Source: Malania oleifera
Taxonomy: Eukaryota > Streptophyta > Magnoliopsida > Santalales > Ximeniaceae
DNA: 64,000 nt
Direction of reading: 5' to 3'
NCBI RefSeq assembly: GCF_029873635.1
Contig: NC_080422.1
Location: forward strand, 1,406,001-1,470,000
This document shows positions 12,257-22,460 of the stretch, one piece after another. Made by a program: the position numbers and the translations under genes. The notes below the pieces were generated by a model that worked only from the letters and a program-made list of their open reading frames with translations, was not told the origin of the DNA and did not search any database. Positions within the stretch are counted from its first letter, which is position 1; each line of letters starts with the position of its first letter.

Positions 12257-12561
12257 TGTGAGTAAGGACAAAACAAATTGAAAAGGACACGTGTTGGTCT
12301 ATGGGGCTAGTCATTAGTATGATAAGACCCCCCTATTGTCTAATCTAGGTGAAGGAGGAGAGATGCAATGTTCCCTAGTATACCTAGGTTGGGGCATTAC
12401 AAAATGCTATCAGAGCAATTACCCAACTGGAAGTGTGATGAGATTCACATCGCTTGAGTTTGGAAATATGGGTTCGCAACGAGGACGTTGCATTCTGTAA
12501 GTGGGGGAGAATGTGATACCCCATTGAAGAAAGACTTAAAAAGGATTAGATGTTACTATCC

Positions 12562-12675
12562 ATGTCAATAAGGTGCACCTTTCTTTTCGAGACCCTTTCC
12601 ATAAGAACTTCACAGTTAAGCATGCTTGGCTTGGAGTAATCTTGGGATGGGTGACCTTCTAAGAAGTTTTCTCAG
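12562..12675 (+). other. 5S rRNA-like segment in the Cassandra 3' LTR
   Basis: Second copy within the same element, with GTTAAGCATGCTTGG (one base from the canonical 5S box A region) and GGGATGGGTGACCTTCTAAG. It is slightly closer to 5S in box A than the 5' LTR copy. Confidence 0.83.
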
Positions 12676-12805
12676 GAAGTGTGTGAGGACAAAACACACT
12701 AAAAAGGATACATGTTGATCTATGGGGCCAGTAATTAGTCCGATAAGGCCCGCCCGTTATTGTCTGGTTCAAGTGGAGGAGGAGAGACACAATGCTCCTT
12801 GGCAT

Positions 12806-14545
12806 AAAAATCAGCAAAAACACTCTCTCTATCCTCCCTACAGTTTCTCTCTCCTCTCTCTTCGATTTTGGATCCACTGTTCACCGGATCGACGATCTGA
12901 GGCCACCACAACGCTCCTGAGAAAGTTCTTTGCAAATCTACCGGAGCGGATCGTTGGTGGGGCAGAGTTGGAATTCATCCATGATTTAAGGTAATACTTT
13001 TTATGCAAAATTTGGTCTTACCGTAGTTATAGGAAATGATATTCATGGAAAAATACTGAAGTTTAGTTCTAGAAGTTGTTGTTTTCAGGGTGTTGAACAG
13101 GAAACCCTGCAAGTGCAGGACGAGTACATTTTGGGGGGGTTTTTTTCAGTTTCAGGTAAGGGAATAAACTAAAACAATTATTTTCCATGTAAATTATTAG
13201 TATTTATCAGTAAATTAATTTTCAGGAAAGCATGTATTATATTTGAATATTATTGAGAAAATGCATATTTGGGAAAATACTGCTGTTATACAGGAAATAT
13301 GATTTCAGAATGAAATGTACAATTTTACTCAGCATTGTGTGAAATGAATATTATTTTACATGATAAATATTAGGTTATGACAATTTTATGAATGAAGTAT
13401 GATTTTCAAAAGTTATGAAATATTGCGGTACGTTATACTCTCAAAATACATGATAAATGAATTACTTATTTAGAATGATATGTATGAAATATTCAGCGCA
13501 AGACCGTGATTGATAGTCAGCGCAAAGCCATGTTTTATGTATGATTTCGGGGTAAGGCCGTATTTATGAATGTTCGGCGCAGTGCCGCAAATATGAAAGA
13601 AACTGGCGCAAGGCTATATGTATGTATGTTATTTCAGAAAAGGCTATCAATCTATTTACACTAAACTTTATATTATCATGTATTATATATTATCAGAACC
13701 TGGATGTTAGTTTAGTTCAGTTATAGGAGCACGGAACCGTAGCTATACATATCAGATTACTATGTTCAGACTTGTGCTAACCGCCCCACAAGGGGGTGGG
13801 AGATGGATAGTCGATGTGGCTTTCAGTGTAGAGTTGTAGACGTCCACCTGGCGGTTTGGACTAGGGTGTGGTGGGCCCATCGTACTAACATACATTTTTG
13901 ATTCGACAGTGGTCGACCAACCATTGTCAAGTCCCGCCTTCGGGCTGCACAACCCATCATGGGGGGTAATACATGACATCAGCTAGCTATACATCCTGAG
14001 TGAATTTTCAGTATTATTAGTTATATCAGACATTTTATGAACTGTATGATTTATTAGAAAATACGAAAGTATATGATTATTTAGTATGTTATGATGAATG
14101 TTTTCAGGCATATGAAACGTACTGTATATGTATAATTGCACCAAATATTTATGTTGCCACATAACTGTGTTTATTTTATTTTCCCTTACTAAGAAGTGTC
14201 TCGCCCCTGAACATTAAATAATTTTCAGGAAACCCAGAAGGACCGGTGGATCGAGGCCGCCGTTGAGTTTGTTGTGCTACCCCAATAGAGGGTAAATTTG
14301 AACTACGATCAGGAGATTTTGATGTGGGATCCTAAAGAGATTTTTGTATTTTTGGGAGATTGTATATAAACACAGTGTTTTTTATTATGAATCTGGTATT
14401 ATGTATTTTGTGGTTATGAGAATGTGATTTACATTTACTGTTGCTTAGATTTCCGCTGTGAATGTCATGTGTCCCTATTGTCCATGCGGGTTGACCTTAT
14501 TATTAAATATGTTTTATTATATGATTAGATAAGCAGACCATTACA
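12806..14545 (+). mobile_element. Gypsy LTR remnant lacking its start
   Basis: The sequence begins abruptly after the Cassandra truncation, with the conserved CT-rich leader, then GCCACCACAACGCTCCTG, and ends GCAGACCATTACA at 14545. It retains intron-like GTAATA...TTTTCAG at 12991-13088 (98 bp) and GTAAGGG...TTTTCAG at 13156-14228. The palindrome cluster and TATA region seen in related LTRs are deleted. Repeats of the form CGGCGCAAGGCCG occupy 13495-13620. It has inserted in, or abuts, the leader of the minus-strand element at 14546. Confidence 0.82.
13495..13620. repeat. minisatellite of CAGCGCAAGGCCGT type
   Basis: Five imperfect units of about 27-30 bp each contain GGCGCA(A/G)(G/T)GCCG. 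It sits at the same relative position as the GGCGTACGGGCC array of other LTRs, although the unit sequence is different. A related array (TTACGGCCTCGTGCCGAACAT) is at 45300-45395. Confidence 0.75.
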
Positions 14546-16126
14546 TATACTCTGGTATGTACACATATTCACGCCTAACCAAGTCTACAAGACCTAGCAA
14601 CCTAGTCAGCTCAAATACCAAGTTGTCATGCCCTGAACCTGCGGATGGGCCCTAGGTGTGAATTTAGTAACCTAACCTGTCTATGTATCAATTAAAACAT
14701 ACATGATACTACAATGAACGAGGGTCTGACCCCGTGGGGTACACGTATACCCTATACACTTTCATATACACATACATACACATCACATACGCAGTGGAAA
14801 TGTTCTTTCTATACATACATCATACCATACCAGAGTCTATACATAACTAGAGTTTACACTACCAAAATACAGTACGTACCCCGGGTGTCTACAAAACCCA
14901 ACAATGACAACCCAGTTACAAAATCCATACTTACACAAGTACTATACACAGCTAACTGACAACCACGCTCCTGTTACGTTAGGACACTAGTGACGGCTAC
15001 TCGAAGGACTTGAAAAATATTTATATTATCGGGGTGAGACACCTCTCAGTAAGGAATAAAATAGGTTATATTAGTGTGTGACATACAAGTGTTATTTCAA
15101 CATAAAACATAACACAAAATAGTTCTAGTTTTTTCGCAATCCAGTTCCAATACATACGATACAAAACATACGGTTAGTGTCGTCACATTCTTCGGCCGAA
15201 ATCGGCCGCATTACACGAAGCACCTGATAACCTGGCATTAGCCAAAGCCCCACAGAGATATCGTTGCTAATACAGTGTCCACTCACACCCATTGGTGTCC
15301 AACTAGAATAAACAGGCGATATTTTACACCCTTGGATATAGAGTCGGACAGTCTTGCCCTCGGTATTTAGTCAAGACATGGCGTTTGCCCACTGTAATTA
15401 GTCGAGACGTGGCAAATTTCACAAAACTTGGAACAATTTTGGAACTCATGTTCCTATACCTCTCAGCTTATGATAATTAGTCATCACAGCTGTTTTCACA
15501 CAGCTAGAACATTTTACATACAACAGTTCATTCCACACTTATTTAGTATACAACAAATCGTATCATTTTCAGTTTGAAAATACATTTTAATACAAATATA
15601 GGTACAATCATCTCAATATCACAGTTTTATACAACATATGATTTTCCAACAGAAATAGAGATGATACCCGAAATCCCTGATTTTTCCCAAAACTCTAACC
15701 CGAAAATCTCATATTTTCACCCGATAGATTTTCTCAAATAAGTAGGAAAATCATACATACAATCGTAAACTAATGTTTAGCGATTCTGATTTCAAAAATA
15801 ACTGAGATAAATAAAATCACCTTACCTTTCTCCGAATACCAAAACCCAAACTCTACAGCTCCAAAACTAGGAACCGAGTTCCCAAAACTTAAACAACGAA
15901 GAACAATACTTCCTTGCACTACTATTCTCGACATATCTACTGAAACAAAAACAGATTCGGAGCCTTACCTCGATTTTGGGTTAAAACCCAAAAATCCTCG
16001 AAACGAAATTCTGATCAGCTATAAATGTAGAGATTCTCCTCCTGATCCACATAGCAACGTCGGATCGTCAATTCTAGCAATAAATAGCCTAAAATCCTAG
16101 AGAGGGAGAGAGGGTGTTCAAGTTAT

Positions 16127-16130
<4 letters not shown>

Positions 16131-16190
<60 letters not shown>
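16131..16190. repeat. (GA)n microsatellite
   Basis: About 28 GA dinucleotides in an uninterrupted run. On the LTR sense strand this is a CT-repeat just downstream of the TATA/palindrome region, where other LTR copies also carry CT-rich tracts (for example 36421-36442 and 46044-46084). Confidence 0.95.
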
Positions 16191-16192
<2 letters not shown>

Positions 16193-16254
16193 TTGATTTC
16201 TTAACTCTTAAGCAAGTGATTTAGATATTTATAACTTGGTTGACCCAGCCAGAC

Positions 16255-16460
16255 TTGTCGACGAGACGGTGTTCTCATCGATGAGCTGTAGAAGGAAGTT
16301 CATCGACACCAAGTTGCACTCATCGATGAACCTAAGATTTTAGGATTTCCCAAAATCCCTCGGTATCTCCTCGTCGACAGGCTACTGAATCTCGTTGCCG
16401 AGCTGCACAAGAGACTTCGTGGATGAGAAAAGAAGCCTCGTTGACGAGGCCTGCAAATTT
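16255..16460. repeat. palindrome cluster (TCGTCGACGA family)
   Basis: Roughly ten copies of the 10-bp palindrome TCGTCGACGA and CpG-decayed variants (for example CTCATCGATGAG, CTCGTTGACGAG) lie upstream of the presumed TATA region of the minus-strand LTR. Confidence 0.8.
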
Positions 16461-16528
16461 TTACCTTTTTAATTTTCCTTCTCTTTTCTTATTTATTTAA
16501 TATACCTATCTCGAGTCAGGTTCTTACA

Positions 16529-17011
16529 ACTATCTTGTATGTTTGTGCAAGGCCTGAGGTCCTTCTAAGGTCTTTTGAGTTTATTGCATCTACATGTATG
16601 ATATGTAGTGATTATTACGGACCTTTTCCTATATTACTATTACAGACCCGAATAAACATGAAGTAAATTACAACACACATAAATCTTCTATGTGTTTAGT
16701 CTTCAAGTCTTCATATGCCATTAAGAGATCTTGCTAGTAAAAGCGTGCACACAAACTTGATAAACATTAAATACCAGAGTATTTGCCATAATCAAAACTG
16801 GTTATGACCTATAAGGTCAACATTCTCCCATTTTTTGATGATGACAAATACATCATCCAAAAGTAGGTACAACCTGGAAAGGCTCCCCCTGACAATATGC
16901 GCAATGAGAATTCAGAAAGATTTATAAGTTCAAATATTTTCATATGTTACCCAATTTTGCCCTCTTCTCCCCCATTTGGCAACAACAAAAAGGGTTATAG
17001 GAAACATAAAG
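16529..17011 (-). mobile_element. Copia element 3' end fragment (LTR start plus upstream purine tract)
   Basis: On the minus strand, GGGAGAA at about 16829-16823 precedes an LTR-like start TGTTGACCTTATAGGTCATA at 16822. Upstream of it (16830-17011) are TTTGTCATCATCAAAAAATG and TTGCCAAATGGGGGAGAAG, the kind of sequence found before the 3' LTR of SIRE-like Copia elements. The LTR portion is cut at 16528 by the Gypsy LTR and the upstream side at 17012 by Cassandra. Confidence 0.55.
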
Positions 17012-17159
17012 TGTAATGCCCCAACTTGAGTCTGTCAGGGAGCACTGCGTCCCTCATCCTCCACCTGGACCAGACAATAGAGGGCGGGTCTTACCAGACT
17101 AATGACTGGCCCTATAGACCAACACATGTCCTTTTCAGTGTGTTTTATCCTCACTCACA

Positions 17160-17275
17160 TACTTCCTAAGAAAACTTCCTAGAAGGCCAGCCATCCCAAG
17201 ATTACTCCAATCTAAGCAAGTTTAACCGTGGGGTTCTTATAGGTAGGCTCCCGAAAAGAAAGGTGTACCTTATTA
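17160..17275 (-). other. 5S rRNA-like segment in the Cassandra 3' LTR
   Basis: On the minus strand it carries a box-A-like TTAAACTTGCTTAG and a box-C-like GGGATGGCTGGCCTTCTAGG. It is more diverged from 5S rRNA than the copies at 12140 and 12562. Confidence 0.78.
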
Positions 17276-17584
17276 ATATGGGTAGTAACATCTAATCCTT
17301 TTAAGCCATTCTTCCATGTGGTATCACATTCTCCCCCATTTACAGAACGCAACGTCCTCGTTGCGAACCCACATTTCCAAACCCAGGCAATGTGAATCTC
17401 CTCACACTTCCGGCTCGGTAATTACTTTGATACCATTTGTAATGCCCCAACCTAGGTCTGCTAGGGAGCACTACATCTCTCTTCCTCCACCTGGACTAGA
17501 CAATAGGGTGGTGGGCCTTATCAGACTAATGACTAGTCTCACAGACGAACACGTGTCATTTTCAGTGTGTTTTGTCCTCACTCA

Positions 17585-17702
17585 CACACTTCCTGAAAAA
17601 GCTTCCCAGAAGGTCACTCATCCCAAGATTACTCCAAGTTAAGCACGCTTAACCGTGTAGTTCTTATGGGAAAACTTCCGAAAAGAAAGATGCACCTTGT
17701 TG
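17585..17702 (-). other. 5S rRNA-like segment in the Cassandra 5' LTR
   Basis: On the minus strand it carries TTAAGCGTGCTTAACTTGGAG and GGGATGAGTGACCTTCTGGG, matching the box A and box C regions of plant 5S rRNA. The surrounding bases diverge, as expected for Cassandra. Confidence 0.82.
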
Positions 17703-18154
17703 ATATAGGTAGTAACATCTAATCCTTTTAAACCTTTCTTCCATGAGGTATCACAGTTATACTATGTTACATCGACTGTTTGGTCTCGGCTTCAAACCAT
17801 CGATGGTATGTATGAAACCATCGATGATTTTTCTCAGTTACTCAGTGTTGGTTTTCAAATTTTGACTTGGGAAGTTGCATATGTAGGAATTTGAACCAAG
17901 AAAAGAAAATAATTAAATAAAATAAAATAGAAAGAAAAGAAAAGGAGAGAATATCAGTTTGGCAGGGCCAAAATCGTTGACGTTTTTGTGCGAGGAAGGG
18001 GCTTATAAGTGGGGAATCTTTTGTTTTATTCATTTAATCACATTTCCCTCTTTCTCTAAAAAATTAGGGCTCGTGTAACGACCCGAATTTAAAATGAAAT
18101 TTAAATAATAAGGAAAGGAAAATGGAAACTGGAAACAGAAGGAGGCCGTATCCA

Positions 18155-18370
18155 CGTTCGTCGATGACATTGCATTTCGGAAGGGAAAAACAAAAGGGAG
18201 TTCAGCAGGATTTCGTCGACGAATATAGGGGATTCGTCAACGAAGGTTTAAGAGATTTCATAGACAAACACAAGGCTTCGTCGACGAGAAAATGCCGAGA
18301 GGGGTTTTTGAGTTGACTGAATTTCGTTGACGAAATTTGTGAAGGACTCGTCGACGAAGGTCAGACTCAT
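18155..18370. repeat. palindrome cluster (TCGTCGACGA family)
   Basis: About nine copies of TCGTCGACGA and variants such as TCGTCAACGA, TCGTTGACGA and TCATCAACGA. The differences are C-to-T or G-to-A at CpG, the pattern left by deamination of methylated cytosine. Confidence 0.85.
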
Positions 18371-19138
18371 CAACGAGTCCAACGGGTTTACAAATATGAA
18401 AAAATCCGATTTTAACTTAACAATTAAGAAATTTTCATTCTCTCTCTCTCTCCTCTTCGGTCCTCTCTCCTTCTTTCATCGATTTCAGGCCAGATTTTCG
18501 CCGAATCGACAATCTGAAGTCTCCACGACGCTCTTGGGGAAGTTCTCTCCAAATCTATCGGAGCGGATCGTCGGTGAAAGCAAGGAGGAAACCATCCCAA
18601 ATTCAGGGTAAGACTTTTTACTCAATTTTTGGAGTTTTGAAAGTTGAGAAAAGCGTTCTACGCATGGAAATATTAAAGTTTAATACTGAGAATTTTCGTT
18701 TCTAGGGGTCTTGTTTGGAAACGTTGGGAGTCATCCCTGAATTGAGATAAGGCTTTTAAGCCAAATTTGACTTAATGGTAGATATAAGAAATGTTATACA
18801 CGTTGAAATACTAGGGTTTAATTCTGCGAATTTTCAATTTCAGGGGTGTTGAGTTAAGAACCTTGCGGGTGCAAGGAAGAGTTTCTTAGGGGCTGTTCAG
18901 AGATCAAGTAAGGGGATAAACTAAGCTAGTTTTGTTTTTGAGAAAATGCTTTTATATATATATACTTAGCATTTGATTTACGGAAAATGTAAATGTTTAT
19001 ATATATGTTTTATATTTGCAAAATACTGTGAAAATGAACGTATGTTGAATATGTGGAAAATTTGTGGTGTGGCATGAGTAAAAATGTTGTGATATACTGT
19101 TTTTTGGGAATGTGGATGGTACGGATTTTTATGATGAA

Positions 19139-19350
19139 AACCGGCGTACGGGCCGAGATTTTTATGTGTAGCTAGCGTACGGGCCAGGCTATGTGATGTG
19201 ATTTGCTAGTGTATGGGCTGTGCTATGGGTAGCTGGCGTACGGGCCAGGCTATGTGATTATGTGGTTTGCCAGCGTATGGGCTGTGCTATGTGATTTGCT
19301 GGCGTACGGGCCGTGCTATGTTAAAATGTGAAATACCGGCGTACGGGCCG
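19139..19350. repeat. minisatellite with GGCGTACGGGCC core
   Basis: Seven or so units of about 28-34 bp each carry (C/T)(T/C)GGCGTACGGGCC(G/A) followed by TGCTATGTGATTTG-like spacer. It is the inverted counterpart of the array at 8810-9030. Confidence 0.88.
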
Positions 19351-20336
19351 ATGATTTTATGATACATGAATATATGTGAAATGATACAATTGATGTGAAA
19401 ATAAATGAAATGAGATATTTATGTATCACGGTTTCAGTATATGTATATGTTATCAGAACCTGGTTGGCTTGGTTTAGGCTAGCACTTGCACGGTACTATT
19501 GCTATGTGTCCATGGTCCTCGTGATCATGATATCTGTGTTAACACCGCTATACGGAGTGGTGTGAGATTGGATGGTCGATGTGGTTATGTTTGAGGAGTG
19601 TGCTGTTATCGCCCCTGGTGTACGGACCAGCTAGGTAGACCCATCGGACCTACAGACTGGACTATTAACTTGGCAGTGGTCGGCCAACCATTGTCGAGTC
19701 CCACCTTCGGGCCACACAACCCAGTCATATGGGGTAATACATGACAACAGCCAGCTAACCTACCAGGATTGTTTTATGTTATTATTATTATGATATGAGA
19801 TGGGATATGTTATGAAAATGCAGTATGTTCTGCCATGTTGATTTATATATATATATGTTTTCCCAGATTTGATGAAACAGTACTAAATGTGTTATATATG
19901 ATATATGTTGAACACGAAATTACTCATGTTGCCACACACTAGTATTAGTTTATTTCCCTTACCGAGAGATGTCTCACCCCTAAATTTTATACGTTTTCAG
20001 GAGCCCCTGATAGGAGAGTCGGAAAAGACCCGCTGATTTAGAGCAGTGTTTGCCCTCTTTGGAAGGGTAAGTTTTTGGTAGGGACAGTTAGGATTTTTTT
20101 GGGAATTGTCCCTAGATTTATTTTTGGGATGTATATACTGAGAGATAGTGTTTGTAGTACTCTGGTATGTGTTATGCACATTATGATGAGACGTATATGA
20201 TTTTATATTTTTTGCTGCGTAGGCTTCTGCTGTATGTTCTATTATATTCCTGGTACCCACGGGTCCGGGTGGATTGTGACCTGCTGAGCTGGTATGTGTG
20301 ATGTGTGGATTTGGTTTGATGCTGACTGATATATAA

Positions 20337-20337
<1 letters not shown>

Positions 20338-20392
<55 letters not shown>
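20338..20392. repeat. (AAT)n microsatellite near the LTR end
   Basis: About 17 AAT/ATA trinucleotides in the last 80 bp of the solo LTR. Confidence 0.95.
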
Positions 20393-21003
20393 TGTGAAAA
20401 ATGAGCAGGCCGTTACAGCTCGTGTCTCTCTCTCTCTTGCATCTCTCTCTCTCATACGGCCTCCCGAGGCTCTAGCAAGTCCCCCAAATCACTCTCCTCG
20501 TTCTTGCTCGGCTTGCCGGATTGCTTTCCGCGATAGGATCGTGAAAGCTAGGGTTCATTTCCGATCATTCTAGGTGGTTTTTCAGGAACAAATAAGAGGA
20601 ATAAATTATGTCAGTTTTGTCTTAAATTTGAACTGATTAAATTCGAGTATATGAACTCATATATGTTATATATGATCTTCTGAGTGATTCAAGCAAATGA
20701 TATAGATGTTTTGGATTATTATACGTATTTGAGAAAAGCCTAAAATGTGTTGATTGATCATTTATGTTTCATAAAAATATAGTTTTGGTTAAATAAAATT
20801 GTGGAGATGATCAGACCTTGTTTTCATTAAAAATATATTTTCCCATGCAGTTTGGTATATTATGGATTATTAATTTAAAAATTATGTGGCATGAGATTAT
20901 TCATATTTTACTGCATAATTGAATTTAAGTATTTTGTGGATTATATCGTGAAAATGGAGTTTGGACTATTTGAAGGAAATACTGGAAATGTGGTGGAATT
21001 TGT

Positions 21004-21190
21004 GAAATGGGATATAACGGCTAAATGTTGGGTTTGATATGACGATTGAATGTTGAGTTTGATATGACGGCTGAATGTCAGGTTTGATATAACGGTTGAA
21101 TGTTGGGTTTTATATGACGGCTGAGTGTCGAGTTTGATATGATGGCTGAATGTTGGGTTAGATATGGCAGCTAAATGCCGGGTTTCGATA
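21004..21190. repeat. minisatellite of GATATGACGGCTGAATGTCG type
   Basis: Seven imperfect units of about 26-27 bp. The array is located in the same part of this LTR as the GGCGTACGGGCC array in its relatives, but the unit is unrelated in sequence. Confidence 0.82.
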
Positions 21191-22460
21191 TGAGAAGTTT
21201 TATATGAAAATGTGTATATGGCAGGTTTTATACTGAATTACAAAAATGAGAATTTCATTACAATTTTATTACTTAAATTGCATTATATGGTTTAAGAACC
21301 ATGAGGACCAGATGTGATGAGAGCACGGTACCGTAACTAGTATTTGAGATAGTGCAACCACATTGTTTTGTATAGAAGTGTTGGTAATGAAAATTTGATT
21401 TGGCCACGGAAGGGTTGTGTACCCACCTGGAGTCTAGACCAGGCTGGGTAGGCAAATCGGACTTGCAGACATGAGGTTTGACTAGGCTTGATGGTAGGCC
21501 AGCCAGGAGTAGGTCCAGTCTTCGGACCACACAACCCAATCGTGGGGGTTTATACATGATGATGTTGTTTGTCCAAAAGGGAGTTTCTTTTATGCATATA
21601 TGTAAATTTATGTAAATGATATTATTTATGGAACTGGTTTAAAGAAAATGTGTATTTCCAACTGTGTAGGTGTGGGTTATATTATACAAATGCCATATTT
21701 GCCAGCTAAAGTAAATTAAGTGAGGTGTCTGATTTCACTAAAACTCATGTTAGTCATACACTAATAATAATTTATTCTGACTTATTAAGAAGTGTCTCAC
21801 CCTAATAAATATATCAAAATTTTCAGGACCTATAGGAAATCGAGTCTAGGAGCTTTAGGGCGCGACCTAGACGAGCTAGCTGAAAGTGAGTAGTTTTGGG
21901 ACACTGTTTTGGTTATATCTAGTGGTTTATGGTTACTCTGGGCTGTAATATTTTATTAGGGAGATGTTGATATTAAGGTTGAGAGGTAGTACTCTGGTAT
22001 GAATGGTGGTAACAGTATACTTTGCTTTCGTTGTTTGTTTATTTAAATTATTATGGGATGGTATTACCTGAGACCCCACTGGGTTCGTAGATATGGCATG
22101 TGTGGTATAAAAAATAGCATGGATGATGTCATTATTTTTAATTATTTGTGAATTATTATTGGGGGCGTTACAACATAGGTTGGGTTTCGGGGGGGGGGGG
22201 GGGACCCTCGAGAGGGTTATATATATATGTTGTATGATGTAACTCTATGTTTTTAGACAGAAGATAGTGAAAAATCACTATCGTTTGCTTCCGTGGATGT
22301 AGGCATTACCGAACCATGTGATTATTTGTGTTATTGGTTTAATACTTTCATATAATCTGCTTGATTGTGTTTTCTATATATTTCACTGTTGGTTGTTGCA
22401 TTGTAAGATCGTTTGTTTCCCCTGTGCATAAGTTTGCACAACAACATTGTCATTGAAAAT

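Larger units (their letters stand above)
12091..12805 (+). mobile_element. Cassandra TRIM element, 3' LTR truncated
   Basis: The 5' LTR is 12091-12401 (TGTGATGCCC...GGGGCATTACA). The internal region is 12402-12511, with a degraded tRNA-Met primer site (GCTATCAGAGC) at its start and polypurine tract GTGGGGGAGAA at 12501-12511. The 3' LTR begins at 12512 (TGTGATACCCC) and is lost after about 12805. The element is non-coding; each LTR contains a 5S rRNA-like segment, the hallmark of Cassandra. It interrupts the Gypsy leader at 12090. No right-hand target duplication can be checked because the right end is deleted into a Gypsy LTR. Confidence 0.92.
14546..16528 (-). mobile_element. minus-strand Gypsy 5' LTR with leader and primer binding site
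   Basis: The LTR is 14624-16528 (plus strand TGTCATGCCCTG...GGTTCTTACA). Left of it, 14546-14623 matches the leader of the Gypsy at 42120-42217 and includes a degraded primer site (minus strand TGGTATTTGAGC) directly beside the LTR, so this is a 5' LTR and not a solo LTR. The rest of the element is gone. The LTR is the same subfamily as 25923-27749 (CTCACCCC...acctctcagtaag block, CCTCGATTTTGGG near its GTAAGG). It carries a palindrome cluster at 16255-16460. Confidence 0.8.
17012..17755 (-). mobile_element. complete Cassandra TRIM element, minus strand
   Basis: Two LTRs of similar length, 17012-17328 (3') and 17438-17755 (5'), both start TGTGATACC and end GGGGCATTACA on the minus strand. 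The 109-bp internal region has primer site TGGTATCAAAG next to the 5' LTR and polypurine tract AATGGGGGAGAA next to the 3' LTR. The flanks (CATAAAG and GTTATAC) show no clear 5-bp duplication, so one flank may have been altered. The element is non-autonomous and non-coding. Confidence 0.93.
18074..20417 (+). mobile_element. Gypsy solo LTR with GCTCG target duplication
   Basis: The 2,344-bp LTR starts TGTAACGACCCG and ends GGCCGTTACA, with perfect GCTCG at 18069-18073 and 20418-20422. It lies inside the LTR at 17882-22172. In order it has a palindrome cluster (18155-18370), a CT-rich leader, the conserved block CCACGACGCTCTTGGGGAAG, intron-like GTAAGA...TCTAG at 18608-18705 (98 bp), a second diverged copy of that interval ending CAG at 18843, and GTAAGGGG...TTTTCAG at 18908-20000. 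A GGCGTACGGGCC minisatellite lies within the last interval. Confidence 0.95.
17882..22172 (+). mobile_element. Gypsy LTR (outer), flanked by near-identical 5-bp repeats
   Basis: It starts TGTAGGAATTTG at 17882 and ends GGGGGCGTTACA at 22172. The flanking pentamers are GCATA (17877-17881) and ACATA (22173-22177), one mismatch. Without the inner solo LTR it is about 1.94 kb. It has a TATA-like CTTATAAGTG near 18002, a CT-rich leader resuming at 20423, a (GATATGACGGCTGAATGTCGGG)-type minisatellite at 21004-21190 and the conserved CTCACCC...TTTTCAG block ending at 21826. The donor-like position reads AAATAAGAGG, so the second intron-like interval looks disabled. The start position is an inference from the flanking repeat. 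Confidence 0.62.
17756..22460 (+). mobile_element. Copia-type LTR, split by a nested Gypsy LTR
   Basis: The left part (17756-17881) has two CATCGATG palindromes (about 17798-17838). The right part (22173-22460) has CTTCCGTGGATGTAGGC and TGCCGAACC-like text, typical of Copia LTR ends and also seen in the solo LTR at 56399-57126. Removing the Gypsy LTR leaves a continuous LTR-like sequence. The outer termini could not be fixed; a C-rich/G-rich homopolymer lies at about 22190-22203. Confidence 0.5.

Noticed and set aside
14624..16528. Target duplication for this LTR
   Set aside because: The flanks CAAGT and ACTAT differ and the left flank is element leader with a primer site, so it is a 5' LTR and no duplication is expected there.
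17006..17760. Target duplication around the complete Cassandra
   Set aside because: Flanking pentamers TAAAG and GTTAT do not match.
19997..20455. 152-codon minus-strand frame with a leucine run
   Set aside because: The leucines come from an (AAT)n microsatellite and the rest is LTR end sequence antisense to its own orientation.
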